64,000 bases of DNA, taken from NCBI RefSeq assembly GCF_010092985.1, contig NZ_CP048106.1, positions 992,001-1,056,000 of the forward strand, in the 5' to 3' direction. The stretch is from Pontibacter pudoricolor (lineage in GTDB: Bacteria > Bacteroidota > Bacteroidia > Cytophagales > Hymenobacteraceae). The position numbers were made by a program, and so were the translations under genes. This document shows, in pieces, positions 1-8,851 of this stretch; the stretch's first letter is position 1; every line of letters begins with the position of its first letter. The notes beneath the pieces were generated by a model that saw only the letters and a list, made by a program, of their open reading frames with translations, ran no database searches and was not told the origin of the DNA.

Positions 1-17
1 TAGATACACTCAAAACT

Positions 18-689
18 ATGGCAACTCTTTTTTATCTTTTCCTGCCTTTTTTTCTTTTCCTCAGTTCTTGTTCTCAAGCTGAAACTAAGACAGATGATGC
101 ATTAACTATAACAGATGCAAACCTGGCACAGATCGATACTGCCGGTCTTGCGAAAGCCACTTTTGCAGGCGGTTGTTTCTGGTGCACCGAAGCCTATTTT
201 GAACGCTTAAAAGGAGTAGAGGCTGTTATTTCAGGATATTCCGGTGGGAGCGAACGCAACCCGACGTATGAGCAGGTTAGTTCCGGTTTATCGAGTCATG
301 CTGAAGCCGTTCAGGTATATTATAACCCCAAACAAATAACTTATTCGGAGCTGGTAAAAGTATTTTTTGATACCCATGACCCAACCACGCTGAACCGACA
401 AGGCCCAGACATTGGAAAACAGTACCGGTCTATTGTTTTTTATCGCACACCCCAGGAAAAAACAATCGTTACGGACTATATCAAGAAGCTGAATGAATCA
501 GGCAAGCACAAAAACAAAATCGTAACTATAGTTCAGCCATTCAAGCAGTTCTGGCCGGCCGAGGCCTACCACCAGGATTATTATGCTCGTAACCCGTCAG
601 ACCCGTATGTAGTGAGTGTGGCCCGTCCTAAAGTGCGTAAGTTCGAAGCAGCCTATAACCAAAAGCTTAAGCCCGAATACAGGAAATAG
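18..689 (+). CDS. msrA: Peptide-methionine (S)-S-oxide reductase, predicted lipoprotein
   Basis: Reduces methionine-S-sulfoxide in oxidised proteins. The MsrA signature GGCFWC lies at residues 51-56, with Cys53 as the expected catalytic cysteine; EAYHQDYY near residue 182 is the second conserved motif. The only other cysteines are Cys56 and Cys18, so recycling would have to use Cys56 or thioredoxin directly. The N-terminus is a hydrophobic stretch ending in LSSC, a lipobox, so the enzyme is probably anchored in the envelope rather than cytosolic. There is no MsrB domain. At 223 residues it is a normal MsrA plus export signal. It stands alone; only 17 bases of upstream sequence are visible. 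Confidence 0.95.
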   Translation: MATLFYLFLPFFLFLSSCSQAETKTDDALTITDANLAQIDTAGLAKATFAGGCFWCTEAYFERLKGVEAVISGYSGGSERNPTYEQVSSGLSSHAEAVQVYYNPKQITYSELVKVFFDTHDPTTLNRQGPDIGKQYRSIVFYRTPQEKTIVTDYIKKLNESGKHKNKIVTIVQPFKQFWPAEAYHQDYYARNPSDPYVVSVARPKVRKFEAAYNQKLKPEYRK

Positions 690-764
690 AATATATGCTA
701 TCTTAATATAGCTTTTTAGCGTAGTATGAAGTCTAGTGAATTTAAACTCTAAAAAAATAAAACT

Positions 765-1169
765 ATGGACTTCATTATTAACCTTTTAGTGACAGCAGCT
801 GTAATTTTGCTTCTGTCTTATGCTTTGTCGAGTGTGCACGTAAAAAGCTTCTGGACAGCACTTTGGGTTGCCTTCCTGACTGCGATTTTGACTGCAACTA
901 TAGGCTGGTTGTTGGGTGGCTTGCTTAACCTGGTAACTTTCTTTTTACTGGAAGCGATTGTAGGGCTTATAGTTACGGCCCTGATGCTGAAGCTGGTAGA
1001 TATGATGGTCAGTAACTTTAAGCTGGACGGCTTTTTACCGGCAATAATTATTGCGGTTGCTGTTGCCATTGCCTTAGCTATAGTTGGCTGGTTAAGAGGC
1101 GAGAACGATGAGGAGTATGCTAAATTAGATGAAAAGCCGCGCACTGAGCAGGTTTATCAGCAAGCATAA
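765..1169 (+). CDS. Small four-helix membrane protein, phage-holin-family (PF04020-like)
   Basis: A 134-residue protein that is almost entirely hydrophobic, with four predicted membrane helices at about residues 5-23, 30-50, 53-77 and 90-109 and a short charged C-terminal tail. This layout matches the 'phage holin family' (4 TMS, DUF360-type) membrane proteins that are common as single chromosomal genes in Bacteroidota. No lysis gene or other phage gene is nearby, so I would not read it as a true phage holin; function is unknown. It is followed by a strong terminator at 1188-1223. Confidence 0.7.
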   Translation: MDFIINLLVTAAVILLLSYALSSVHVKSFWTALWVAFLTAILTATIGWLLGGLLNLVTFFLLEAIVGLIVTALMLKLVDMMVSNFKLDGFLPAIIIAVAVAIALAIVGWLRGENDEEYAKLDEKPRTEQVYQQA

Positions 1170-1187
1170 ACTATAAAATAATATCTT

Positions 1188-1223
1188 AAAAGCCTGAGCA
1201 GTTTATCTGTTCAGGCTTTTTTG
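1188..1223 (+). terminator. Rho-independent terminator after the holin-family gene
   Basis: Stem AAAAGCCTGA (1188-1197) pairs with TCAGGCTTTT (1211-1220), followed by more T residues. It lies between the convergent small membrane protein and the Gfo/Idh/MocA gene and could serve both. Confidence 0.8.
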
Positions 1224-1246
1224 TTAAGCAACTTGTAAACTTCTGA

Positions 1247-2317
1247 TCAGCTTAAGCTATAAGGTATAGTTCGTTTCTCCCGGCTGCTTTGCATGGCAAG
1301 TTCAATTATCCTGATCGTATTTCGGGCCTGTTCCGGTTTAACTTCAAATTCTTCACGGCCAACTATAGCATTGTATACATTCTGGTATAAGCCAGTGTAG
1401 TCGCCTGTTTCACTTTCAATTTTTCCATTAAAATGGAGTCCGTTAAGTTCTGTGTTCAGTGTACCCCAAAGCTCTTCAGGTTCCCGGCCCCAGTTTGTTG
1501 CCACGGCAGTAGGGAAGGAGCCAGCCTTTAAATCAGACTCCTGCACATCCATTCCATATTTTATAAATGAGCCTTTAGTGCCATGTAACATAAAGTGCGG
1601 ACCAGTTTCACGAACCAGCATACCGGCTTTTAATATGGCTTTCAGGTTACCGTAAAATAAAACCACTTCAAAATAATCCGGAACCTGAGAGCCTGTTCGC
1701 TGCGTTTTAATATCGGCGTAAACCTGCTGAGGTTCTCCAAACAGCACCAAGGCCTGGTCTATCAGGTGTGCGCCTAAGTCGTAAAGTATTCCGGCGCCAG
1801 GCAGATTTTCTTCCTTCCAGGTATCTTTTTTTAATTCACCCCTGAACCGATCAAAGTGTGCTTCATACTCTATGAGCTTACCAAGCAGGTTGGCTTCCAG
1901 AACTTTCTTAACAGTCTTAAAATCACTGTCCCAGCGGCGGTTCTGGTAAACGGACAGTACTTTTTGCTTTTCCTTTGCCAGCGTGATCAATGCATCAGCT
2001 TCTGAACTGGAAACGGTAAATGGTTTGTCAACCAACACATGCTTCCCGGCAAGCAAAGCTGCTTTTGCCAGACTATAATGTGTCGGGTTTGCAGTCGCAA
2101 TTACTACAAGATCTATCATTTCATCTTCAAAAATAGCCTCTACAGTTTCTACAATCATAGTTTCCGGATACCGCTGCCGTGCTAACGCAATACTTTCAGG
2201 TCGGCTGGCTTTAATTTTCTGAAGATTAAGTCCAGCTACATTGGAAATGAATGGGGCATGAAAAAGCCTTCCGGACATACCAAAGCCAAGTAAACCCACA
2301 TTTATAGTTACTTCCAT
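1247..2317 (-). CDS. Gfo/Idh/MocA family NAD(P)-dependent oxidoreductase
   Basis: A 356-residue dehydrogenase of the glucose-fructose oxidoreductase/inositol dehydrogenase family. The N-terminal Rossmann fold begins VGLLGFGMSGRLFHAPF, and DKPFTVSSSEADALI carries the family's conserved Asp/Glu-Lys-Pro with the catalytic-site lysine. The C-terminal alpha/beta domain has the usual length. The frame stays open upstream to 2383, but that extension runs through the terminator hairpin at 2357-2393, so the ATG at 2317 (MEVTINVGLLG) is preferred. The substrate, probably a sugar or polyol, cannot be named from sequence. Confidence 0.9.
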   Translation of the reverse strand: MEVTINVGLLGFGMSGRLFHAPFISNVAGLNLQKIKASRPESIALARQRYPETMIVETVEAIFEDEMIDLVVIATANPTHYSLAKAALLAGKHVLVDKPFTVSSSEADALITLAKEKQKVLSVYQNRRWDSDFKTVKKVLEANLLGKLIEYEAHFDRFRGELKKDTWKEENLPGAGILYDLGAHLIDQALVLFGEPQQVYADIKTQRTGSQVPDYFEVVLFYGNLKAILKAGMLVRETGPHFMLHGTKGSFIKYGMDVQESDLKAGSFPTAVATNWGREPEELWGTLNTELNGLHFNGKIESETGDYTGLYQNVYNAIVGREEFEVKPEQARNTIRIIELAMQSSREKRTIPYSLS

Positions 2318-2350
2318 ATGATTTGACAAGATAGAACAAGGAGGGTAAAG

Positions 2351-2393
2351 ATAAAAAAAAGCGCCTCTATAGTTACAAACCATAGAGGCGCTT
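2351..2393 (-). terminator. Terminator of the zinc-ribbon gene
   Basis: A 12-bp stem (AAGCGCCTCTAT/ATAGAGGCGCTT) followed on the minus strand by eight T residues. It lies 30 bp downstream of the zinc-ribbon gene and just upstream of the oxidoreductase, which supports separate transcription of the two. The half-motif CTATAGTT forms part of the stem and loop. Confidence 0.85.
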
Positions 2394-2423
2394 ATAAGCA
2401 GTTAAAGAATCAGTTTTAAGGCA

Positions 2424-2684
2424 TTAAAAGTCAAAGAAATCACTTAAGAACGATTCTTTCTTTTTGTGTGGATGTTTATTTTCACGTCCGTATTTATCGT
2501 AACCATAGCGTTTATAGTCCGAATCGTAGTTTTCTTTTTTAGAATAGTGTTCACCGGAGCGCTCAATGATTTTTTCCAGTTCACCGCGGTCGAGCCAGAT
2601 TCCGCGGCATTTTGGACAATAATCAATTTCAACTCCGTTTTTATCGCTCATTAAAAGCGTTTCATTGCATGTAGGGCAGTTCAT
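2424..2684 (-). CDS. zf-TFIIB-type zinc-ribbon protein
   Basis: An 86-residue protein starting MNCPTCNETLL, with two CxxC pairs (CPTC near residue 3 and CPKC near residue 23) that form a TFIIB-like zinc ribbon. The adjacent GIWLDRGELEKII is the hallmark sequence of the zf-TFIIB (PF13453) family. The C-terminal half is rich in Lys, Tyr and Asp, of low complexity, and ends SFLSDFFDF. The molecular role of these small proteins is not established; DNA/RNA or protein binding is likely. Confidence 0.85.
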   Translation of the reverse strand: MNCPTCNETLLMSDKNGVEIDYCPKCRGIWLDRGELEKIIERSGEHYSKKENYDSDYKRYGYDKYGRENKHPHKKKESFLSDFFDF

Positions 2685-2972
2685 ATTCTGTATAGTTTGT
2701 TAAAAATAAATATACTTATCTTACCGCAGATTCACCAATCAGTAAAAGCAACTATAGCTTTATAGAGTAGCATCAGCGACAAACAGTAGATTTGATGTGA
2801 TGAACAGCACCAAGTTAACATCAGTCTCTATTTAACATAAAGTATAATATCAGTGACACTTATTTAACTCGTATAAATCAGTCTTATAATTTATATTATG
2901 TTAAGTAGCGTGTATGGCATGTAAAAAGGGAGGCTATTATAACCTCCCTTTTCCTATTGAGTACTAACTAAA
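2685..2972. other. Non-coding gap between two minus-strand genes
   Basis: AT-rich, 288 bp. I see only the terminator of the TPR gene at its left end and one AACTATAG motif near 2750. The promoter of the zinc-ribbon gene should lie here, but no clear -33/-7 pair stands out. No open frame of convincing size. Confidence 0.6.
2920..2952 (-). terminator. Terminator of the gyrA-downstream TPR gene
   Basis: AAAAGGGAGG (2924-2933) pairs perfectly with CCTCCCTTTT (2943-2952), with a T-rich tail on the minus strand, 20 bp past the TPR stop codon. Confidence 0.85.
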
Positions 2973-4103
2973 TTACTTCAGTTTCTTGTTGATACGCTCT
3001 GCATCTGCCTTACGGCCTAAGCGAGTATAAACTGACATCAGGTTCCTAAGTGTAGACTGATCTTCTGGCTGAAGCTCAATTGCTTTCTCGAAATATGGTA
3101 CTGATGCCTGGAAATGCTTGTTTGCTTCTGCCTCTATTGCTTTTCCTTTTTTCTGGTAAGTTGCATAGTCCATTTTCTCCGCTTTCTTAGATACTGCTAC
3201 ACCCTTGTTAAATTCAAGTACTGCCAGGTTATAGTATGCATCAAAGTTTTTAGGATCCAGTTCTATAGCTTTCTGGTAGCTTTTGTAAGCTCCGTCTATG
3301 TTGTTTTTCTTCTCCTGCAGGTTACCTAACACGGCATAAAGGCTGGCGTTGTTAGGATCAGCCTGGATCGTTTTCTCCAACTTAGCCATTGCTTCGTCAC
3401 CACGGTCGTTTTTCAGGTAATAACGAAGTTCTTCCTGCATCAGGTAAACGCTGTTCGGATATGCTTTTAAACCTTCGGCAAGTGCATTCATTACCTGCTC
3501 GTCACTGGCTTGCGACTCCTGCAGCAGCTGTACTTTTGTTTTATAAGCGTCTTCGTCAGCTTTACCGCTGGCAATTAACTTATCGTAAAAGCTGATAGCT
3601 TTTGGATAGTCCTTGTTATTTATAGCTGCATAAGCACCATATTTAAGCGCAGTCGTATCTCCTGGTTTAGCCTTAAGCGCTAACTCATAGTTAACTATAG
3701 CTTTGTCCCAAACCTGGCTGTTATGGAATTCTACTGCCTGGTTCAATAACTGGCCGTATAGCTGGTCTAATTTTGCAGGAACCTGCTTGCCGTACTGTCC
3801 GTCTTTTCCATCCAGTGCAATCGTCTTTTCATAAGATTCAAACACAATGTTCGGTGTCTGATCAGTAGCTAATTTACCATATAACGGGTGACCGATGATA
3901 TCCTGATAAATAGTACCGCGCGTAAACCAGGTCTTAGCTTTATCTTTTGTCTTGTCGTGTGCGATGGCCTGGTCTATAGAAGCTTGTGCTTTATCCAAGG
4001 TGCCGTTTTTCTGGCTAAGGATGGCACTGTTCACAGCCGAGTTCTGTGCGCTAGCCACTGAAATGGTAGCTGCTGCCAATGCAGTTAAGAGTACTTTTTT
4101 CAT
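2973..4103 (-). CDS. Secreted tetratricopeptide-repeat protein
   Basis: A 376-residue protein with a clean signal peptide (MKKVLLTALAAATISVASAQ), so it is periplasmic or outer-membrane associated. Several TPR units are visible, for example residues about 130-165 (VNYELALKAKPGD) and 250-290 (YKSYQKAIELDPKNFDAY), followed by another repeat (YFEKAIELQPED) near the C-terminus. TPRs form a protein-binding superhelix; the partner is unknown. It lies 73 bp downstream of gyrA on the same strand, an arrangement common in Bacteroidota, so co-transcription is possible although the two functions look unrelated. Confidence 0.85.
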   Translation of the reverse strand: MKKVLLTALAAATISVASAQNSAVNSAILSQKNGTLDKAQASIDQAIAHDKTKDKAKTWFTRGTIYQDIIGHPLYGKLATDQTPNIVFESYEKTIALDGKDGQYGKQVPAKLDQLYGQLLNQAVEFHNSQVWDKAIVNYELALKAKPGDTTALKYGAYAAINNKDYPKAISFYDKLIASGKADEDAYKTKVQLLQESQASDEQVMNALAEGLKAYPNSVYLMQEELRYYLKNDRGDEAMAKLEKTIQADPNNASLYAVLGNLQEKKNNIDGAYKSYQKAIELDPKNFDAYYNLAVLEFNKGVAVSKKAEKMDYATYQKKGKAIEAEANKHFQASVPYFEKAIELQPEDQSTLRNLMSVYTRLGRKADAERINKKLK

Positions 4104-4176
4104 GCTCGTTTATGAAAGGTTTGTATTTGTTGTTTAACGTTAATTGAATGCAAATAAATTCCTGACTGGCAATGTT

Positions 4177-6725
4177 TTATGCTTCTTCAGTTGTTTCAGG
4201 ATCTATCAAAGTATCTGGTTGTAGGGTTTCCTCAGGTTCTAACTCTGATTGTTCCAGTACAGCTTTTTCCATCTCCTCTTCGGCATCCATCTCTACTTTA
4301 GCTACGGAAGAAATCTGGTCGCCGTCATTCAGTTTAATAAGGCGCACACCCTGGGTGGCACGTCCGATAGTACGAATGTCGGAAACATTTAACCTGATCG
4401 TTATACCTGAACGGTTTATGATCATCAGGTCATCTGTGTCAATTACCCCTTTAATGGCTACCAGTTTACCGGTTTTATCCGTTACGTTCAGGGTTTTAAC
4501 ACCTTTACCGCCACGGTTTGTAATGCGGTATTCGTCTAAGATGGAGCGCTTGCCATAACCGTTTTCAGATACTACCAACAGCTCAGTCTCATTGCTTTCT
4601 ACACAAACCATACCAACTACTTTATCTTCCGGTCCGGCTAGTGTTACGGCTCTTACACCGGCAGCGTTACGTCCCATAGGGCGTACCTGCGATTCGTTAA
4701 AGCGTATGGCTCTCCCCGATCCTAGCGCGATGATTATTTCGCTGTTACCGGTTGTAAGCTGCACATCAAGCAACCTGTCGCCTTCGTTTATAGTTATGGC
4801 GTTTATACCATTTGTTCTCGGGCGTGAGTAAGATTCCAGTACCGTTTTTTTGATCGTACCTTTCTCTGTAATAAATACCAGGTTGTGGTTCAGGATATAG
4901 TCCGGATTTTTCAGGTCGTGTACGTTTAATACAGCGCGAACTTTATCTTCTTTCTCAATCTGGATAATATTTTGTATCGCACGTCCTTTGGTGGTCTTCC
5001 CTCCTTCCGGGATCTCGTAAACCTTCAGCCAGAACACTTTACCGAACTCAGTAAAGAACAACATGTAGTTGTGCGTACTGGCAACAAACAAGTGTTCCGT
5101 AAAGTCAGTCTCTTTAGATGCAGCCACTCCACGCGAACCAATACCGCCACGGCTCTGGCTACGGTATTCACTCAACGATGTACGTTTGATATATCCCTCA
5201 TGCGAAATGGTAATAACCATGTTCTCTTCCGGGATCATGTCCTCGTAAGAAATATCGCCTGTGCTGGCTTCTATGCTTGTGCGACGTATATCACCGTAGC
5301 GTTCCTTAATTTCAGCTAATTCATCTTTGATGATCTGCATACGAAGCGTTTCATCGTTCAGGATAGATGTCAGGTAATCGATCAGTTTCATGATCTCTGC
5401 ATATTCTGCCTGAATTTTGTCACGCTCAAGGCCTGTAAGGCGCTGTAAACGCATGTCAAGTATAGCTCTTGCCTGGATCTCTGATAAGCTGAAACGCTCC
5501 ATCAAACCGTTGCGTGCAATTTCCGGATCACGTGAAGAACGTATCAGGTTAATTACTTCGTCCAGGTTATCAAGCGCAATCAGTAAGCCTTCCAGGATGT
5601 GTGCACGTTTCCTTGCTTCTTCCAGTTCATACTGCGTTCTGCGGATCACTACTTCGTGACGGTGTTCCACGAAATGCACAATCAGGTCTTTCAGGTTCAG
5701 CGTCATCGGGCGACCTTTTACAAGGGCCACGTTATTAACGCCAAACGAAGACTGCAGAGCTGTATACTTGTAAAGGTTATTCAGTACAACGTTCGGAATG
5801 GCATCGCGCTTCAGGTCGTAAACTATACGCAGACCATCGCGGTCAGACTCATCACGCAGGTCCGAAATACCTTCAATTTTCTTTTCGTTGATAAGCGCTG
5901 CCGTTTTCTCGATCAGGGTAGCCTTGTTTACCATATAAGGTATCTCGGTTACAATGATCTGCTCTTTACCAGATGGCAGAGTCTCGAAAATGGCACGACC
6001 ACGCATCAGCACACGGCCACGGCCAGTCTCAAATGCAGACTTAACGCCATCGTACCCGTGAATGATACCACCAGTCGGGAAATCCGGCGCCGTAATGTAC
6101 TGCATCAGTTCAGTAATGGTAATATCACGGTTGTCAATGTAGGCAACTATACCGTTTATAACCTCGGTTAAGTTATGCGGTGCCATGTTGGTAGCCATAC
6201 CTACTGCAATACCTGATGTTCCGTTTACCAGCAGGTTCGGGAATTTGGCAGGCATTACGCTCGGCTCCTTCAGGGAGTCGTCGAAGTTAGGCACGAAGTC
6301 TACTGTGTTCTTATCCAGGTCGTTCAGCAGTTCGTCAGCAATGCGCTTTAAACGTGCTTCCGTATAACGCATGGCAGCCGGCGAGTCACCGTCTATAGAT
6401 CCATAGTTACCCTGGCCATCCACAAGCGGGTAACGCAGCGACCATTCCTGGGCCATACGCACCATAGTTTCGTAAACCGAGGAGTCACCGTGCGGGTGAT
6501 ACTTACCCAACACCTCTCCTACTATACGGGCTGATTTTTTATAGGCTTTGTTATACGATACCCCAGTTCAGACATACCATAAAGGACACGGCGATGCACC
6601 GGCTTTAATCCGTCCCGAACATCGGGTAAGGCTCTCGAAATGATAACAGACATTGAATAATCGATATACGCGCCGCGCATTTCGTCTTCAATGTTTATTG
6701 GTATTATTCTTTCGCCTTCATTCAT
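4177..6725 (-). CDS. gyrA: DNA gyrase subunit A, interrupted by a one-base frameshift
   Basis: DNA-cleaving subunit of gyrase, which introduces negative supercoils. Two pieces of one gene are present: 6725 to about 6564 gives the N-terminus ([20 protein letters not shown]), and a frame shifted by one base continues from there to 4177. The piece readable from 6513 ([12 protein letters not shown]) is only the first ATG after the break and is not a real start. Adding one G to the four-G run at 6561-6564 (C on the plus strand) restores [20 protein letters not shown] and gives an 849-residue protein of normal length. The active-site Tyr lies in [10 protein letters not shown]. The quinolone pocket has Ser and Glu at the E. 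coli Ser83 and Asp87 positions. The gyrase-box region reads QSRGGIGS, a degenerate form. As gyrA is essential, a sequencing error is the likeliest cause. Confidence 0.95.
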
Positions 6726-6755
6726 GTTTCGAAGTATAAATAATTGGTTTTTATT

Positions 6756-6786
6756 AAAATGTAATATTCAGGCAATTTAGCAAAAA
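6756..6786 (-). promoter_or_regulatory. Putative gyrA promoter
   Basis: On the minus strand TTTTTG (6786-6781) is followed after 17 bp by TACATTTT (6763-6756), a one-mismatch version of the Bacteroidota TAnnTTTG -7 element. It would start transcription near 6750, about 25 nt before the gyrA ATG at 6725. Confidence 0.5.
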
Positions 6787-6808
6787 TCAGCGTTTAGCTA
6801 TATATAGC

Positions 6809-7048
6809 TTAGCTCTTATTTTTGCTCTTATCCTTTTCGTTCTTTGGCTGTTTTTTTTGTTTTGGCATTTTTTCGCCGTATTTCATATGCTGTTTCTTCC
6901 AGATAGGCACTCCACGGTATACTCCTTCGCCATGCGTATGTACCATGCGTACCTGGCAGGGACCGATCGGGCAGGCTGGTTTACAGGATAAAACAGATAG
7001 GGAAATAAATGAGATAAGGATAAGAAGTAGAATCCGGTTTGTAGCCAT
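6809..7048 (-). CDS. Small predicted lipoprotein
   Basis: A 79-residue protein with a hydrophobic N-terminus ending in the lipobox LSVLSC, then a second cluster of cysteines (CKPACPIGPC) and a strongly basic Lys/Gln/Asn-rich tail. The middle (HTHGEGVYRGVPIWKKQH) is His-rich. The frame is open upstream to 7219, but the ATG at 7048 (MATNRILLL) places the signal sequence at the N-terminus and avoids overlap with the SDR gene. No family recognised; the cysteine and histidine content could suggest metal binding, which is speculative. Confidence 0.65.
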   Translation of the reverse strand: MATNRILLLILISFISLSVLSCKPACPIGPCQVRMVHTHGEGVYRGVPIWKKQHMKYGEKMPKQKKQPKNEKDKSKNKS

Positions 7049-7181
7049 GCTGCTGGGTTTTAGAGAGCAACGAAATAAGTGAACGCTCTCATATCCTAAA
7101 CAGACAAATTTACACTTTTTTACGCACAAAAACCAGCTTTCAGGCGTTATACTTTGATGTTTTGGGCGTATAAAATCACTT

Positions 7182-7952
7182 TTATTGCGGGTGAAATCCA
7201 TTGATCGTGAAACCTCCATCTACAGCCAGCGTCTGGCCAGTAATATACGCTGCTGCAGGCATACATAAAAAGGCAACAGCGGCTGCTACATCTTCCGGTT
7301 TTCCAATCTTTCTGAGGGGTGTTCTGTTAATTACATTGTTGTAAAATTCCTCGTTTTGCAAAACCGTCTGGGCCAGTGGTGTGCTGATATACCAGGGAGC
7401 AACAGCGTTTACGCGGATACCATCTTTAGCCCATTCTGCAGCAAGGTTGCGGGTAAGTTGGGTGAGTGCAGCTTTCGTCATGCCATACACGCTGCCTGTG
7501 CGCACATGAGTAAGTCCGGCCACAGATGTAACATGTATAATATTCCCTTGCTCTGATGCAGCCAGTAGCGGGTAAAACAACCTGTTCAATTCAAATGCTG
7601 ATCTAAGGTTGGTGTTCATTATAAAATCAAACTCTTCTGAACTATAGTCAGCAGTTGGCTTCCGGATGTTAGTGCCCACATTGTTTACCAGGATATTCAG
7701 GCTGCCCCAATTCGTTTCTACCCAGCTAAACAGTTGCCCCTGCCCTTCGGTCGTACTCATATCGGCAGCCAGCACATGCAAAGTGCCTGCAGCGCTTGCC
7801 TGAAGTTTCTGCAGGTCTTCCTGCTTACGGGCAACTGCTAGTACTTCTGCCCCAAGTGCTAAAAACTCATTGACTGTAGCTTCTCCAATACCTTTTGAGC
7901 CACCCGTAACTATAGCTTTTTTACCTTGTAATGACCATCTGTTGTTATTCAT
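7182..7952 (-). CDS. SDR family oxidoreductase (tropinone-reductase-like)
   Basis: A 256-residue classical short-chain dehydrogenase. The cofactor motif [11 protein letters not shown] (the TGxxxGxG pattern) sits near residue 16, NNVG follows near residue 90, the catalytic Ser is in HVTSVAGL, and YGMTK supplies the YxxxK Tyr/Lys pair. The C-terminus ([17 protein letters not shown]) is typical of the fatty-acid/tropinone reductase-like subgroup. The oxidised/reduced substrate is not predictable. It is a stand-alone minus-strand gene. Confidence 0.9.
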   Translation of the reverse strand: MNNNRWSLQGKKAIVTGGSKGIGEATVNEFLALGAEVLAVARKQEDLQKLQASAAGTLHVLAADMSTTEGQGQLFSWVETNWGSLNILVNNVGTNIRKPTADYSSEEFDFIMNTNLRSAFELNRLFYPLLAASEQGNIIHVTSVAGLTHVRTGSVYGMTKAALTQLTRNLAAEWAKDGIRVNAVAPWYISTPLAQTVLQNEEFYNNVINRTPLRKIGKPEDVAAAVAFLCMPAAAYITGQTLAVDGGFTINGFHPQ

Positions 7953-8066
7953 CTGTATTATTGTTAGAATATATTTCGTAAATTGTTAAGCTAATAAAAT
8001 ATATAGCTTAATAAAGGTATATATGTTTAAGGAGTAACTTAACTAAGTTTAAACAACTACTATCTA

Positions 8067-8801
8067 ATGATCATGGTTAAAACTATATTATCCGCTCTGT
8101 TGCTTTTCACAACAAGCTTTGTCATTGCTCAATCACCAGTCCCAGAGGCAGAGGCTGCAAGACAAAACCTAAGAGATCTTAGCGACAATAACAATATTAC
8201 AGGGGTTATTAAATCTTTCGATAGGCCCTACGAAGGTATAAAGGGCACTCCATTTTTTGGCAATACCTGGAATAAGACATCGCTTTCTTATCAGAACAAG
8301 GTAATTGAGATTAAAGCTGTAAAATATAATGTTTATGATAATAACATTTTGTTTAAGGACAAAGATGGAAAAGAACTAATTCTAGACGTTGATAAAATTC
8401 CTTATTTTATAATGGTTGATTCTGTTACACAGATGCCACTCGTTTTCAAGAAGTTGAATTCAGTTGGCAAATTTGCTCCAACCATGACAAATAAGTTCGC
8501 TTTAGTTTTGCATGAAGGTAAAGCTGGAAAGCTGATAAACATTCCAGAAAAAATTCTTTTAAAGGCAAATTACAAAGGTGGGTATAACTCTGGCAGGGCA
8601 TATAATGAGTTCGTTTCAGATCAAAGCTATTACTTTATAAAAAATGATATACCCGAAAAAGTAAAGCTTAATAAGAAAAGTTTGCTGAGTATTGTTCTGG
8701 GTAAAGAGAAAGAAATAGAAACTTATTTGAAAACTGAAAAAATAGATGCAGGTACAGAGCAAGGATGGGTAGAGACGCTTACTTACTATGAAACACTTTA
8801 A
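8067..8801 (+). CDS. Secreted protein of unknown function
   Basis: A 244-residue protein with a signal peptide (MVKTILSALLLFTTSFVIAQ if started at the second ATG, 8073). The mature part is rich in Lys, Asn and Asp and contains NITGVIKSFDRPYEG and several beta-prone stretches. I do not recognise a family. The coding sequence looks AT-richer than its neighbours, and I saw no AACTATAG motif inside it, so it may be a later arrival (inference by eye). It is followed by a strong bidirectional terminator. Confidence 0.7.
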   Translation: MIMVKTILSALLLFTTSFVIAQSPVPEAEAARQNLRDLSDNNNITGVIKSFDRPYEGIKGTPFFGNTWNKTSLSYQNKVIEIKAVKYNVYDNNILFKDKDGKELILDVDKIPYFIMVDSVTQMPLVFKKLNSVGKFAPTMTNKFALVLHEGKAGKLINIPEKILLKANYKGGYNSGRAYNEFVSDQSYYFIKNDIPEKVKLNKKSLLSIVLGKEKEIETYLKTEKIDAGTEQGWVETLTYYETL

Positions 8802-8810
8802 ATAAGAAAC

Positions 8811-8851
8811 TTAACAAACAGAGCAGGCTCCTGTCCTGCTCTGTTTGTTAA
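8811..8851. terminator. Bidirectional terminator between convergent genes
   Basis: A perfect 17-bp inverted repeat (8811-8827 and 8835-8851) around a 7-nt loop, with A/T at the ends. It overlaps the stop codon of the YdjM-like gene and serves both converging genes. Confidence 0.85.

Noticed and set aside
765..1169. Phage holin as sign of a prophage
   Set aside because: No capsid, lysin, integrase or att sites nearby; such holin-family membrane proteins are common single chromosomal genes.
6514..6725. A separate 67-residue gene upstream of gyrA
   Set aside because: It is the frameshifted 5' part of gyrA itself.
7049..7219. N-terminal extension of the small lipoprotein to 136 residues
   Set aside because: It buries the lipoprotein signal in the middle of the protein and overlaps the SDR gene; the ATG at 7048 is better.
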